Positions 1 through 8,746 of a stretch of 64,000 bases of DNA are shown here, piece after piece. Source of the DNA: Perkinsela sp. pyNocScin1 (Eukaryota > Euglenozoa > Kinetoplastea > Prokinetoplastida > Perkinselidae); contig CAXHTR010000001.1 of assembly GCA_964019655.1 (NCBI GenBank), forward strand, positions 62,001 to 126,000, in the 5' to 3' direction. Positions within the stretch are counted from its first letter, which is position 1, and every line of letters begins with the position of its first letter. The translations under genes were made by a program, and so were the position numbers. The notes below the pieces were generated by a model. The model saw only the letters and a list, made by a program, of their open reading frames with translations, was not told the origin of the DNA and ran no database searches.

Positions 1-125
1 AAAGTCACTCAGCCCCATACATCGATAGCCATCAAATGAAATCACACTCCACTGATACGTTATCAACTCTATTCCAAAATTTTCTAGTATTATTTCCCCC
101 ATGATGGCGCCACCGCCCACTAGTA

Positions 126-1502
126 TCAAACCATCGGCTCTATTGTCGTACAGACAGTCAGAATGCCATTCGCGTTTACCTTTGTCCACATCCCCGGCGG
201 TGTGTGCGTTGCTTTCACCAGCGAGTTCTTATCGAGCTGTATGTCCTTCAAACTCGGCGGTATGTGCTGGAAGTCCACAGTCCCGGTAAATCGGCACATC
301 CCTGCGAGAATCGTTTTCAGATTTCTCGGCAGCCGCGATAAGTCAACTGTCCCCGTAAAAGCGTTCCCACCGATGCTCAGCTCCTCGAGGTCCCGCGGGA
401 GCGTCGCAAAGTCGAATTTCCCTTCGAATTTATTCATCCAGATGATGAGAACTTTGAGGTTCGCAGAGAGGGCAGCGGTCTCGACGGTCCCGCAAAATTG
501 ATTGTCGGCGATGTCTATGTAGAACAGTGCGGGCACAAGCTTGTCAAACGCGAAGCTCGCGGAGAAGCGGTTGCTCATCAGGCTGACCATCGTGAGCGAC
601 TGTGGCCATGTCGACGGGTCCGTTGTGCCCAAAAAGCGATTGCTCTTGGCCAAAAAAGTCTTCAGTCCCGGTGGCAGGTCATCGAGCGCTAATTCATTGT
701 CAAAGGCGTTGCCGTGGACGGCGAGCGACTCGAGCGATCGTGGCAGCGCCTCGACCCGAAGTTCCCCGCGAAATTTATTGTTGCCAAAGTCCAGGCGGCG
801 GAGTGCGCATTGTTCCGAAAACAAAATATCGCCGGTCAGCTGGTTGTCGTAAATGTAGAGCGTTTCCAGTGAGTTTCCGACTTTTCCAAGGTCCAGGGAC
901 CCCACAAAGGCGTTATTGTCGAGCGCAATGAAGGTCAGCGACGCTGGCAGCGCAGAAAAGTCGAGCGTGCCCCCAAAACCGTTCCTCTGCGCGCTGATGT
1001 CTTCTATTCTCGGTGGGAGGGTATCCAAGCGGAAACTGCCCGTCAGTTGGTTCTTTTGGACGTCAAGTCTCTTCAGTCCCACCGGAAGATCTGCCGTGTC
1101 TAAATTCCCCGTCAGATTGTTATTGGGTAGCATGACTAGCAAGGCAGCCCGAGGCAGATCGCCGGCGCGGAGGGTCCCGTCGAGATGGTGGTTGCTCAGG
1201 TCGAGGTGGGCGACGGTGTCTGGGATCGATGCGAACCGCACTGTCCCGAGAAAGGCGTACTCGTCGTCCTCTTCGGATATCCTATGCGATATGGCTCTCA
1301 CGCGCCCCTCGTCGTTGAGCACCACGCCAGGCCAGTCTTTGATGTCTTTGAAGTTGCCGTGGATGTCCTGGAATAAGAACTTCATTTCGCCGATCCCGTG
1401 GAAGGCAATTTCCATCTTTGCCTGTTCTGTGAGCATCAGCGGGTCGAGCCGCCCGAGGTCGCTATCAACGATGTCTGGGGCGATGAAGAGAGGAAGGAGC
1501 AT
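126..1502 (-). CDS. LRR protein with short export-type N-terminus, array copy 1
   Basis: Encodes a 458-residue leucine-rich repeat protein. Residues 1-9 (MLLPLFIAP) are a very short hydrophobic stretch that may act as an export signal. Residues about 13-90 form the family cap: LGRLDPLMLTEQAKMEI, then a FQDIHGNFKDI block and DWPGV. About 15 repeats of roughly 23 residues follow, on the pattern LPxxLxxLxLxxNxFxGTVDL. No membrane segment or GPI-type tail is visible. The frame is open 38 codons further upstream, but the start is set at 1502 because the hydrophobic start then aligns with the sister genes. The AKMEI cap places it with the copies at 10983, 12475 and 25998. LRRs are binding surfaces; the ligand is unknown. 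Confidence 0.85.
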   Translation of the reverse strand: MLLPLFIAPDIVDSDLGRLDPLMLTEQAKMEIAFHGIGEMKFLFQDIHGNFKDIKDWPGVVLNDEGRVRAISHRISEEDDEYAFLGTVRFASIPDTVAHLDLSNHHLDGTLRAGDLPRAALLVMLPNNNLTGNLDTADLPVGLKRLDVQKNQLTGSFRLDTLPPRIEDISAQRNGFGGTLDFSALPASLTFIALDNNAFVGSLDLGKVGNSLETLYIYDNQLTGDILFSEQCALRRLDFGNNKFRGELRVEALPRSLESLAVHGNAFDNELALDDLPPGLKTFLAKSNRFLGTTDPSTWPQSLTMVSLMSNRFSASFAFDKLVPALFYIDIADNQFCGTVETAALSANLKVLIIWMNKFEGKFDFATLPRDLEELSIGGNAFTGTVDLSRLPRNLKTILAGMCRFTGTVDFQHIPPSLKDIQLDKNSLVKATHTPPGMWTKVNANGILTVCTTIEPMV

Positions 1503-1731
1503 TTGAAAGAATACAATATAGGTAGCTGACAAGTAGAGAGAATTTTTGATAGACTCTTGGAAAACTTTGGACTTTGGCGCTAGGGCTGCGCACAAAAAAC
1601 AGTATATAAAAGCCATCGAGAGCAGGGTTTCACTGATCTTTCGAAATTGAGACCTCCTTTTCCCCCTAGCCTTTATCTCTCAAGGGTTATTGGACGGGAA
1701 TGCAAGAATTTCTGAAAGGTGCTTTTCCCCC

Positions 1732-1753
1732 AAAGGGGGAAATTTCCCCCTTT
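1732..1753. repeat. 22-bp perfect palindrome in a C/G-run hairpin
   Basis: Five G, three A, three T and five C, flanked by AAA and TTT, read identically on both strands. A further TTTCCCCC arm at 1724-1731 can pair with the G run at 1735-1742 through an AAA loop, so two alternative hairpins are possible. It lies about 220 bp upstream of the ATG of the first LRR gene, in the gap between it and the broken LRR gene. It could be a terminator, a pause site or a transposon scar; nothing decides between these. Confidence 0.8.
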
Positions 1754-1989
1754 ATTGAAACCCTGATCTAGAGGGATTTCATGAGAAGATACCTAGGCTG
1801 CATGATTATTTTCTTAGAGCCATACTGATATTATGATACCACCTTTGAAACCCGCTTCGGCCACCATTGGAGATTCACTCGTCCTCCGCATTGCGAGGGG
1901 TATGTCATACTGACATACTTTTCTCCTGCACTTAAATTCTTTCATTTCCTTACAATTCAAATGGTAAGAGACTTGCCTGATGGGCCAAT

Positions 1990-2723
1990 CTAGAACTGCT
2001 CATGGCTATCAGCATACCTTTTCATATACTTTGAGGCATCGAAAACCTCTGATGACTTTCCCACGGTCTGCACCCGTGGGTCGGTGCGCTGCTTTCCAAG
2101 TGGGATCACTCGAAAGCGTCTCGCAGCACTTTGTGTCAAGAATCGGCCAAGTTCGAAGCCCATCGGCAGGTTCTCCGTGCGAACCACAACTTGATCCAAT
2201 CTGTCCCTGACGTAGAGCAGCCGCATCTTTTCGGGTAGGCGAGCAATGGAAATAGTCCCATCCGGGTAAAATCCCGAGTAAATCAGCTCCTCCATATGTT
2301 TTGGGAGATTTTCGAGCCGCAGCTTCTCTCTCGCTCGAGCATTGGGCACAGGATGAGGCAGAGGTACCGGAGCGCACGGGGTAGCCGTTGCGCCCGCGAA
2401 CCCCTGGTAGAGCATGACGCTGCTGGCAAAGTGCACAAATTCGACAGTCGGTGGCAGGTAGTCGAGCGCGACGAGTGTGTTTGCACTTCTCTGCTCATGT
2501 AGAGCGACGCCATGTGGACGCCGTCGTCATAGACAATGCGTCGCCATTCGTGTGGATCGCTCTTGCAGCGGCAAAAGTAGTCATCAGCGTGGCTAAAGCG
2601 CCGACGGTAGACGTCTGCGTGGAGAGAGTCCTCCCAGGGTGCAAAGCGGCGCACGATTGCTTTTTGCATGGAAGCCGTGGAGGGGGCGTTGCTATCAGCA
2701 CAGAGAAGCACGGTGAAGATCAT
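1990..2723 (-). pseudogene. Frameshifted LRR-family gene
   Basis: The start at 2723 gives the family-type N-terminus MIFTVLLCADSNAPS and a divergent cap (FCRCKSDPHEW, YDDGVHMASLYMS). Near 2480-2500 the family signal moves to another frame, which reads ALDYLPPTVEFVHFASS and then degenerate repeats such as NLPKHMEELIYSGF and LPEKMRLLYVRD, down to a stop at 1990. One indel joins the two halves, so this is a short, decayed LRR gene sitting in the array in the same orientation. It has only about four recognisable repeats, fewer than any intact sister. An assembly error could look the same. Confidence 0.6.
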
Positions 2724-3098
2724 GACTGTAGATGAAATCATGCCGAAAAAAGGCGTAAGATTCCAAAAGTAAGCTCGCGAAAAGCATGTACTGTCACTCA
2801 TTCGCATATATGACAAATTCGAGAGGTAGCACCACATCGCAGTGCCTTTTTCGCTTTTCGTGCGGTAAAGCTGTCAGTGTTTCGAAAGAATCCGAATTGC
2901 ATATCCTCTTTGTTTACTGCAGCCGTTCTTTTGCTCCCACTGCTCTTTTATGCCACGGGCAGGTTCTGCATTTCAAAAATGATGCTTCATAAAAAAACTT
3001 TTGTGCATAGATCGATTTGCGTTGATCTCGACGACTTAATTTATCTCTTATTAAAAAATATAAGCGCTCTTCACCAACTGGCGAACTTCACATAGTCC

Positions 3099-4139
3099 CT
3101 AGTACGAATCCTCAATATCTGAATAGTCCTCGTCCCACTGGTTACCGTGAACGATGCACTTGATGAGATCTTCGGGCAGCGCCTGCAAGTCAAAAGACCC
3201 GCAGAAATTGTTGTTCTCGAGGTAGAGCTCGTGGATATGGCCTGGTGTATCCGCCGCGTTCACAGTCCCCTCGAGTGCATTGTCATTGAGCATCAGGTGG
3301 AAAAGCGAGTCGGGGAACACCTTCATGTCAATAGTCCCCGTGAGCGCATTGTTTGAGACATCAAACAACCAGAGTTCGGGTAGCGATGTAATGTGCAAAC
3401 TGCCCAAAAATTCATTGTGGGAGAGGCCGAGTTCCTGGAGGCTTGCCGGGAGCGAATCGAGCTGTAGAGACCCTGACAGCCGATTCTCGTCGAGCCGCAG
3501 CCGCCAGAGGCCTGCGGGAAGGTGTTGCAGATCGACAGTCCCTGAGAAATCGTTCGCAGAGACGTCGATCCGAAGGAGCGCTGCAGGTAGCGCGCTGAGC
3601 GTGATACTCCCGCAGAAAGCGTTTCTCCTAAGGTCGAGCGCAGAGAGCTGTGGTGGCAGCTGCGTGAAAGCCACACTACCCGAAAATTCATTCTCACCAA
3701 GAGAAATTTGCGCAAGGCTCCTCGGCAGGCTGGCAAAATCAATCGTCCCGCTCATGCGGCTCTTCTCTATGGCTATTTTTTCGAGTGAATTCGGTAGGCT
3801 TTCCGCGTCTATTGTGCCCGTCATCTCGCTATTGTCGTAGGCAATGGATACTGCAGAAAAGTCCAAAACGCGAAGCTTTGAAGGAAGGTAATCAAGCTGA
3901 ATGTGGCCCATCAGCGGGGTGTTCGCAAGTTTGATTTCGACGACGCTGCCGGATGCATCCTCAAGCTCGACAAAAGAGCATTGTTTGAGTGGGAGAAAAT
4001 CGCCGTTCTCGTCGTGGAAGGGCCCCTTGCAGGTATCATCCATCTGGCTGAAGATCATTTCGACGATGGTCTGATCACTAAGAAGGGAATGATGCGCCCT
4101 ACCAAGCGCATTGTCGGCTGTCAGCAGTGTGATAAGCAT
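3099..4139 (-). CDS. LRR protein, array copy 3
   Basis: Encodes 346 residues. The N-terminus MLITLLTADNALGR is the family short hydrophobic start ending in AD. The cap is LLSDQTIVEMIFSQM with a FHDENGDFLPL block. About 11 LRRs of 23 residues follow (for example NDFSGTVDLQHLP, NALTGTIDMKVFP). The C-terminus is acidic and tyrosine-rich (DEDYSDIEDSY), like the tail of the gene at 6327-7319. No membrane anchor is visible. A pyrimidine tract ending in ACAG lies four bases before the ATG. Exported ligand binding is inferred from the LRR fold only. Confidence 0.85.
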   Translation of the reverse strand: MLITLLTADNALGRAHHSLLSDQTIVEMIFSQMDDTCKGPFHDENGDFLPLKQCSFVELEDASGSVVEIKLANTPLMGHIQLDYLPSKLRVLDFSAVSIAYDNSEMTGTIDAESLPNSLEKIAIEKSRMSGTIDFASLPRSLAQISLGENEFSGSVAFTQLPPQLSALDLRRNAFCGSITLSALPAALLRIDVSANDFSGTVDLQHLPAGLWRLRLDENRLSGSLQLDSLPASLQELGLSHNEFLGSLHITSLPELWLFDVSNNALTGTIDMKVFPDSLFHLMLNDNALEGTVNAADTPGHIHELYLENNNFCGSFDLQALPEDLIKCIVHGNQWDEDYSDIEDSY

Positions 4140-4143
4140 TGGA

Positions 4144-4175
4144 CTGTAAAAGTAAAAGAAAAGAAAGAAGAAAAG
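4144..4175 (-). promoter_or_regulatory. Pyrimidine tract plus AG just before an LRR start codon
   Basis: On the minus strand this reads as almost pure C/T for about 27 bases and ends in TTTTACAG, followed by TCCA and the ATG at 4139. That is the form of a trans-splice acceptor in organisms with spliced leaders. It could equally be a pyrimidine-rich promoter. It is the best example in the window; similar but weaker tracts precede other genes. Confidence 0.4.
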
Positions 4176-4808
4176 CGATGGGTATGACTTTGTTTCATAG
4201 TTTGACGAAGATATACAAAGCCCTTCGATTTATGTCTTGGGACTATGCATAGGCTTTACTGCACTTATACATAACAGGGCGAATTGTCGAATTGTAGTGG
4301 CGCAAGGGGGACAGAGATGCCCTTCCTATATCCATCATACTAAAACTCAATGCTCGCGTTTTGGATATCAAAAACACTGGCCAGAGCAAATCTCGAGAGT
4401 GCTTGCGGCTGGTGTGACTATGGCTTTCGATGCAATGACGGTTGTGGCTGTTGAATTGTGCAGGGATGCAAGGGTGGAATTGGCCGCGACCCAAAATTAG
4501 GTTGCGACCTAGGGTCTTGGCCTGGGTCCCTGGACTAGGGTTTGGTTGTTCTTCGTCGACATATTCCATGTCTATAGTGCAGGTGTCTCAAAGAATACTT
4601 TTGAGCTGCAAAATGGTCTTATGCTTGGCTGCATCTGAATTTCATTGTGACCTGCGAGGTGTTGATGCCCCAAGGCATAACAGTACTCAGTAGGGCTTGT
4701 CAACGAACCTGTCGCAATCATAAGAATAGGGTAGAATAGATCCCTTCAGATTTTATCACAAGAGCATCACTTCACTATATCACTTCACTTCAGCTATATG
4801 CCTCTCAT
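4176..4808. other. Intergenic gap in the LRR array, no gene seen
   Basis: About 630 bp between two LRR genes. Open frames here are short and show no family motif or decayed repeat. A stretch near 4487-4545 repeats variants of CTAGGG and CCTGG in a loose way. No RNA gene is recognised. Confidence 0.5.
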
Positions 4809-6191
4809 TTACAGCTCAATCTTCGCATTTTTGTTTTTGATGACTGGCTTGAACAAGTTGCCAGAGAGCTTGAGGTTCTCGAGGCTCTCTGGGATATCAG
4901 ACAGGTCGATTTCCCCCGTGAGCATGTTGTCCTGCAGCCAGAGGTCTTTGAGGCTCGGCGGCAATTGACTCAAGTCCACTGTTCCCCGAAATTTGTTGAT
5001 TCGCAGGCTCAGGGACTCGAGGTGATCCGGCAGGGATGCCAAGTCAATGGTCCCTGACAGCGAATTCTCCCTGACGTGGAGCACTTGTAATGATACAGGG
5101 AGCTCTGTGAGGCATATTTCCCCTGTAAAATGATTGCAGTTCAAGATCAGTTCTTGGAGGCGTATTGGAAGGTGCTCGAGGTTCAAAGACCCGTGCATGA
5201 TGTTTACATACGCGTTGAACTCTTTCGTCATAGCGGGCAAGCTCGTGAGATCGAGCGTCCCGCTCAGGGCGCATTCGCTCATGTCGAGCTCTTCGAGTCT
5301 CCCTGGTAGCTTTATTGTGGATATTGTCCCGCTGACTTTGTTCTTGCCGAGGTACAGAAGCACAAGATTGGCTGGCAGGTTGTCAAGGTCCACGCTCCCA
5401 TGAAGCCGGTTGCTGTGCAAGTTGAGTTCCCGGAGCTCTCGGCTCACCATGCGCAGGTCGACAGTCCCTGTCAGCATGTTTTGGCACATCATGAGCTCGC
5501 GGAGTGTTGCTGGCAGCCTGGACAGGTCAATAGTCCCCGAAAATTGATTGGAGCAGAGGTAAAGATTCGCCAGGCGCGCTGGGAGCGCCGTCAGGTCGAG
5601 CGAGCCAGTCATTTTGTTGACTTGGGCATCGAAATATTTGAGATCTGGTGGCAGCCCGCTGAGCTCCAAAGACCCCTCAAAGGCGTTGTTGCACAGGCGA
5701 ATATCTTCGAGTGAGCGCGGGAGGCTTCTCGTTTCAATGGGCCCGGAGATCTGGTTGCTCTCCAGGTCAATGCTCTTGAGATGCTTAAGCCGATGAAGGC
5801 CATTGAGGGACCCCATCAGATAGTTACCAAAGACACTGAGCGCCTCAAGGTCTGCCGGCAGGCGTGCAAAGTCGATTGACCCCGATAGACTCATCTCACT
5901 CACGACGAGTTTTTTGACAGTCTCTGGAAGGAAGTGGAAGTTCAGTGTGCCAGCAAGCGCTGGAAATCCGTTGTCCGTGTCCCACTCGATCGCCTCGACA
6001 GCATCATGTGTGCATTCTACATCCGGCCAGTCTTCGATATCTTTGAAATTGCCGTGCTCGTCTTGAAATTGATCTTTCGTGGTGATTCCCGAAACAAACA
6101 TCTCCATCAGTGCCTGCTGGGACATGCTATCGTAGTCGAGGCGGCCGAGGTGAGCGTCATCGGTGCATAGGAAGAAAGCTATTCTGCGCAT
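4809..6191 (-). CDS. LRR protein, array copy 4
   Basis: Encodes 460 residues, the most regular LRR protein of the array. It starts MRRIAFFLCTDDAHLGRLD, where the hydrophobic stretch is only about six residues. The cap reads QALMEMFVSGITTKDQF, then FQDEHGNFKDIEDWPDVEC, a plant-like LRR N-cap form with one cysteine. About 15 repeats follow, nearly all exact 23-mers (NQFSGTIDLSRLP, NKFRGTVDLSQLP). The C-terminus is basic (KNKNAKIEL) and has no anchor. The repeat pattern predicts a curved solenoid with a long parallel beta face. The binding partner is unknown. Confidence 0.88.
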   Translation of the reverse strand: MRRIAFFLCTDDAHLGRLDYDSMSQQALMEMFVSGITTKDQFQDEHGNFKDIEDWPDVECTHDAVEAIEWDTDNGFPALAGTLNFHFLPETVKKLVVSEMSLSGSIDFARLPADLEALSVFGNYLMGSLNGLHRLKHLKSIDLESNQISGPIETRSLPRSLEDIRLCNNAFEGSLELSGLPPDLKYFDAQVNKMTGSLDLTALPARLANLYLCSNQFSGTIDLSRLPATLRELMMCQNMLTGTVDLRMVSRELRELNLHSNRLHGSVDLDNLPANLVLLYLGKNKVSGTISTIKLPGRLEELDMSECALSGTLDLTSLPAMTKEFNAYVNIMHGSLNLEHLPIRLQELILNCNHFTGEICLTELPVSLQVLHVRENSLSGTIDLASLPDHLESLSLRINKFRGTVDLSQLPPSLKDLWLQDNMLTGEIDLSDIPESLENLKLSGNLFKPVIKNKNAKIEL

Positions 6192-6326
6192 TTTGACTTG
6201 GATGTTATGAAAATGATAATCTCGAAAATTGTTTCAAGTACAATGCCAATCTTCAACCCAAAAGTAACCTTTGCTTCTTCTCAAATGCAATATTCGCTTT
6301 ACAATATTTGTCTCAACAATTCGCAC

Positions 6327-7319
6327 TCAGTATGAATAGTCTGCGTCCGAGTAAAAGTCGAGCCCCTCAGGCAGCTTGCTCCTGACCGGTAAGCTCTTGA
6401 ACTTGTTATCTTCCACGTAGAGCGTCTGAAGCGTTTCCGGGATGGACATCGCGTCGATGGCCCCCGTAAAAGCGTTCTTGTTCAGGTAGAGTTGCGTCAG
6501 CGACTCCGGCAGGAAGCGAAAGCTGAGCGTCCCCGAGAGCTCGTTGCCGCTCAGGTCGAGCAGCTCGAGGTTCTCCGGCAGGTCGCCGAGGCTGACGCTC
6601 CCCGTCAGCTTGTTGATGCACAGGTCGAGCCGCTGGAGGTTGTAGGGTAGCATGAAGAGGCTGATTTCTCCCGAGAACTGGTTGAAGGAGGCAAAGAGGT
6701 GCGTGAGGCTGTGCGGAAGGCCGGGCAGGTGTACGCTGCCCGAAAATTTGTTGTGCGAGAGGTTGATCTCCTCGATTTTCCGCGGGACGGCCGCAAAGTC
6801 AAATTCCCCCGAAAACGCGTTCTCTCGCAGGTTGAGAATCTTGAGGTCCTGTGGGAGGCCCTTGACGTCGACAGTGCCGGTGGCCTTGCAGTTGTCGATC
6901 GTGATAAAGGTGACCCCCGGCGGCATATCGGCGATGTCAGTCTCCCCGGCCATTTGCATGTAGCTGAGCTTGATGTAGGTCATCGACCGGGGGAGGTCGC
7001 TCATCTGAAATGCAAGCGGCGTTTTGTGGCCGTCTCGATCCTCCCGCAGCGTGAGGCTCTCGAGCTTCTGGGGCAGCATCTTGAGCGACAGCTCGTCGGC
7101 GTCGATGGTGCTGGTCCAGACGATGCCAACAATGCTTTCCTCTGCACAGCGGACGCCACTCATCGTGCACGCCTCTCGAAAGCTGCCGTCAGCGCGCTGA
7201 AAGTCTTTTTGGGTCTTGGCTGTACACTGGCCGATGAGGAGCTCCATGATGGTCTGATCAGAGAGCGATGCCGGGTCGACGCGGCCAAGTGCGTCAGCTG
7301 CTGCGAAGTGAAGGAACAT
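6327..7319 (-). CDS. LRR protein, array copy 5
   Basis: Encodes 330 residues from the ATG at 7319, giving the family start MFLHFAAADALGRVDP. A longer frame (to 7373) exists but would put a charged segment before the hydrophobic start. The cap is SLSDQTIMELLIGQ, with two cysteines in CTMSGVRC that match the plant-type LRR N-cap pattern. About 9-10 LRRs follow (NAFSGEFDFAAVP, NKLTGSVSLGDLP). The tail is acidic and tyrosine-rich (FYSDADYSY), shared in style with the gene at 3099-4139, so the two are probably sister copies. Confidence 0.85.
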   Translation of the reverse strand: MFLHFAAADALGRVDPASLSDQTIMELLIGQCTAKTQKDFQRADGSFREACTMSGVRCAEESIVGIVWTSTIDADELSLKMLPQKLESLTLREDRDGHKTPLAFQMSDLPRSMTYIKLSYMQMAGETDIADMPPGVTFITIDNCKATGTVDVKGLPQDLKILNLRENAFSGEFDFAAVPRKIEEINLSHNKFSGSVHLPGLPHSLTHLFASFNQFSGEISLFMLPYNLQRLDLCINKLTGSVSLGDLPENLELLDLSGNELSGTLSFRFLPESLTQLYLNKNAFTGAIDAMSIPETLQTLYVEDNKFKSLPVRSKLPEGLDFYSDADYSY

Positions 7320-7402
7320 TTCGTTTGAATAAGTGATAAAGAAACCGAATTTTTTCTTTCCAATTAGAGACATAGCTCAGCAAAATCTCATCCGCCCAAG
7401 CA

Positions 7403-8677
7403 CTACGCCTCCACTTCATCTTCCACGTTAGCAACATCTCGGAGTTTGTACGCCTTGGAAACACAAAACACTCGACCTGCGTCTTGCCACTCGCGCATCA
7501 CCGCTGCGACGTCGCACTGCAGCGGCGCAAAGCTGTTGCCGGAGATATCAAAAAGCTGCAGGTTGGCTCCGATGTTCTCGATGTCAACGACCCCTGACAT
7601 GCGGTTGTTTGCCACGCTGAACTCGTACAGCGTCCAGGGGAGCGCCTTGAGGCAAATGCTCCCTACGAATTGATTCCCGTTGAGGAGGAGGCGCTCCAGG
7701 GCATGCGGTAGGCGCGTGAAGTCGAGTGTCCCTGCAAAGGCACAACGCTCGACGGAGAAGAGCGTCATGCGGGGCGGCAGGTGCGTTAGGTCCACGATGC
7801 CCGCAAATTGGTTCTCGTCGAGGGAGATGGAGTCCATCGTGGGGGGTAACGCTCGAAAATCGACACTGCCTGTAAAATTGTTCTCAGTGATCGAAAAGAT
7901 GTCCATGCGCGGGGGGATGGACGCGGCGTCGAGTTCCCCACAGAGATCATTGTTTTCGAGGTAGAGGTGCGTCAGCGAGCGCGGAAGGCGCGCAAAGTCG
8001 ACAGAGCCTTGAAAATTGTTGTCTGAGATGTGCAGCTGTTCAATGAATGGGTGAAGGCCGCTCCCATCGAAGATTCCCTCAAATTTACTCCCACTGACGC
8101 GAAAGTCGAGCACAGCCGGCGGAAGTTTGTGCAAATCCAGAATTCCCAAAAATTTGTTTGTGTCCAAGTCGGCGTACTCGAGCTTTGGTGGGAATCCCGC
8201 AGCGTCTATTGTCCCCCCAAACTGGTTCGACTCGATGTCCAAGTAGAGCAGGCCGCGCGGGAGATCGGCCGTCTCAATGCTCCCCTCGAGCTGGTTGCGG
8301 ACGACCACGAGGGTTTGCAGGCTGGCCGGCAGGTCGCGCGCAGCCAATGTGCCGCTCAGGTCGTTGAAGCTCAGCCGAATGCTTTCGACGTGTGGCGGGA
8401 GCGCAGCGAAATTGAGCGACCCGCCGAGCCGAAGGGCTTCGTCGTCTTCTTCGTATAGGTTGTGCTCGATGGAGTGAATTACCGGCTCTGTCGTCGGCTC
8501 GAGAACGCTCGTCCACTCCTGGATGTCGAGGTACGCCCCGCCCTGATCGGTGATGCTTGCTTTGTTCAAGATGTTGTCGAAGGCGATTTCAAAGCGGGCC
8601 TGCTCGTCGAAGAGCGCAAAGTCGGGGCGGCTCACAATGTCGCGAATGTCAGCTGCCAAAAGTTGGAGACTTGTCAT
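7403..8677 (-). CDS. LRR protein, array copy 6
   Basis: Encodes 424 residues. It begins MTSLQLLAADIRDIVSR and has the cap ALFDEQARFEIAFDNIL, which matches the next gene upstream (8747-9979) better than any other. After the cap comes LGGSLNFAALPPHVESI, also shared with that neighbour, then about 13 LRRs (NNFQGSVDFARLP, CAFAGTLDFTRLP). The last 50 residues leave the repeat pattern and end EWQDAGRVFCVSKAYKL plus an acidic tail. Genes 6 and 7 form a closely related tandem pair. No membrane anchor is visible. Confidence 0.86.
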   Translation of the reverse strand: MTSLQLLAADIRDIVSRPDFALFDEQARFEIAFDNILNKASITDQGGAYLDIQEWTSVLEPTTEPVIHSIEHNLYEEDDEALRLGGSLNFAALPPHVESIRLSFNDLSGTLAARDLPASLQTLVVVRNQLEGSIETADLPRGLLYLDIESNQFGGTIDAAGFPPKLEYADLDTNKFLGILDLHKLPPAVLDFRVSGSKFEGIFDGSGLHPFIEQLHISDNNFQGSVDFARLPRSLTHLYLENNDLCGELDAASIPPRMDIFSITENNFTGSVDFRALPPTMDSISLDENQFAGIVDLTHLPPRMTLFSVERCAFAGTLDFTRLPHALERLLLNGNQFVGSICLKALPWTLYEFSVANNRMSGVVDIENIGANLQLFDISGNSFAPLQCDVAAVMREWQDAGRVFCVSKAYKLRDVANVEDEVEA

Positions 8678-8746
8678 CTTTCAAAAAACTGAAGCGAATT
8701 TCGAAAATTGTCGTTCTCTCACCAGGAAATACGCAAAAGATAAAAA

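Noticed and set aside
4243-4569. 108-codon minus frame in the gap between LRR genes
   Set aside because: No cap, repeat or other motif; composition is not like neighbouring genes.
6699-7328. 209-codon plus-strand frame antisense to an LRR gene
   Set aside because: The repeat periodicity of the LRR gene creates open antisense frames; no independent motif.
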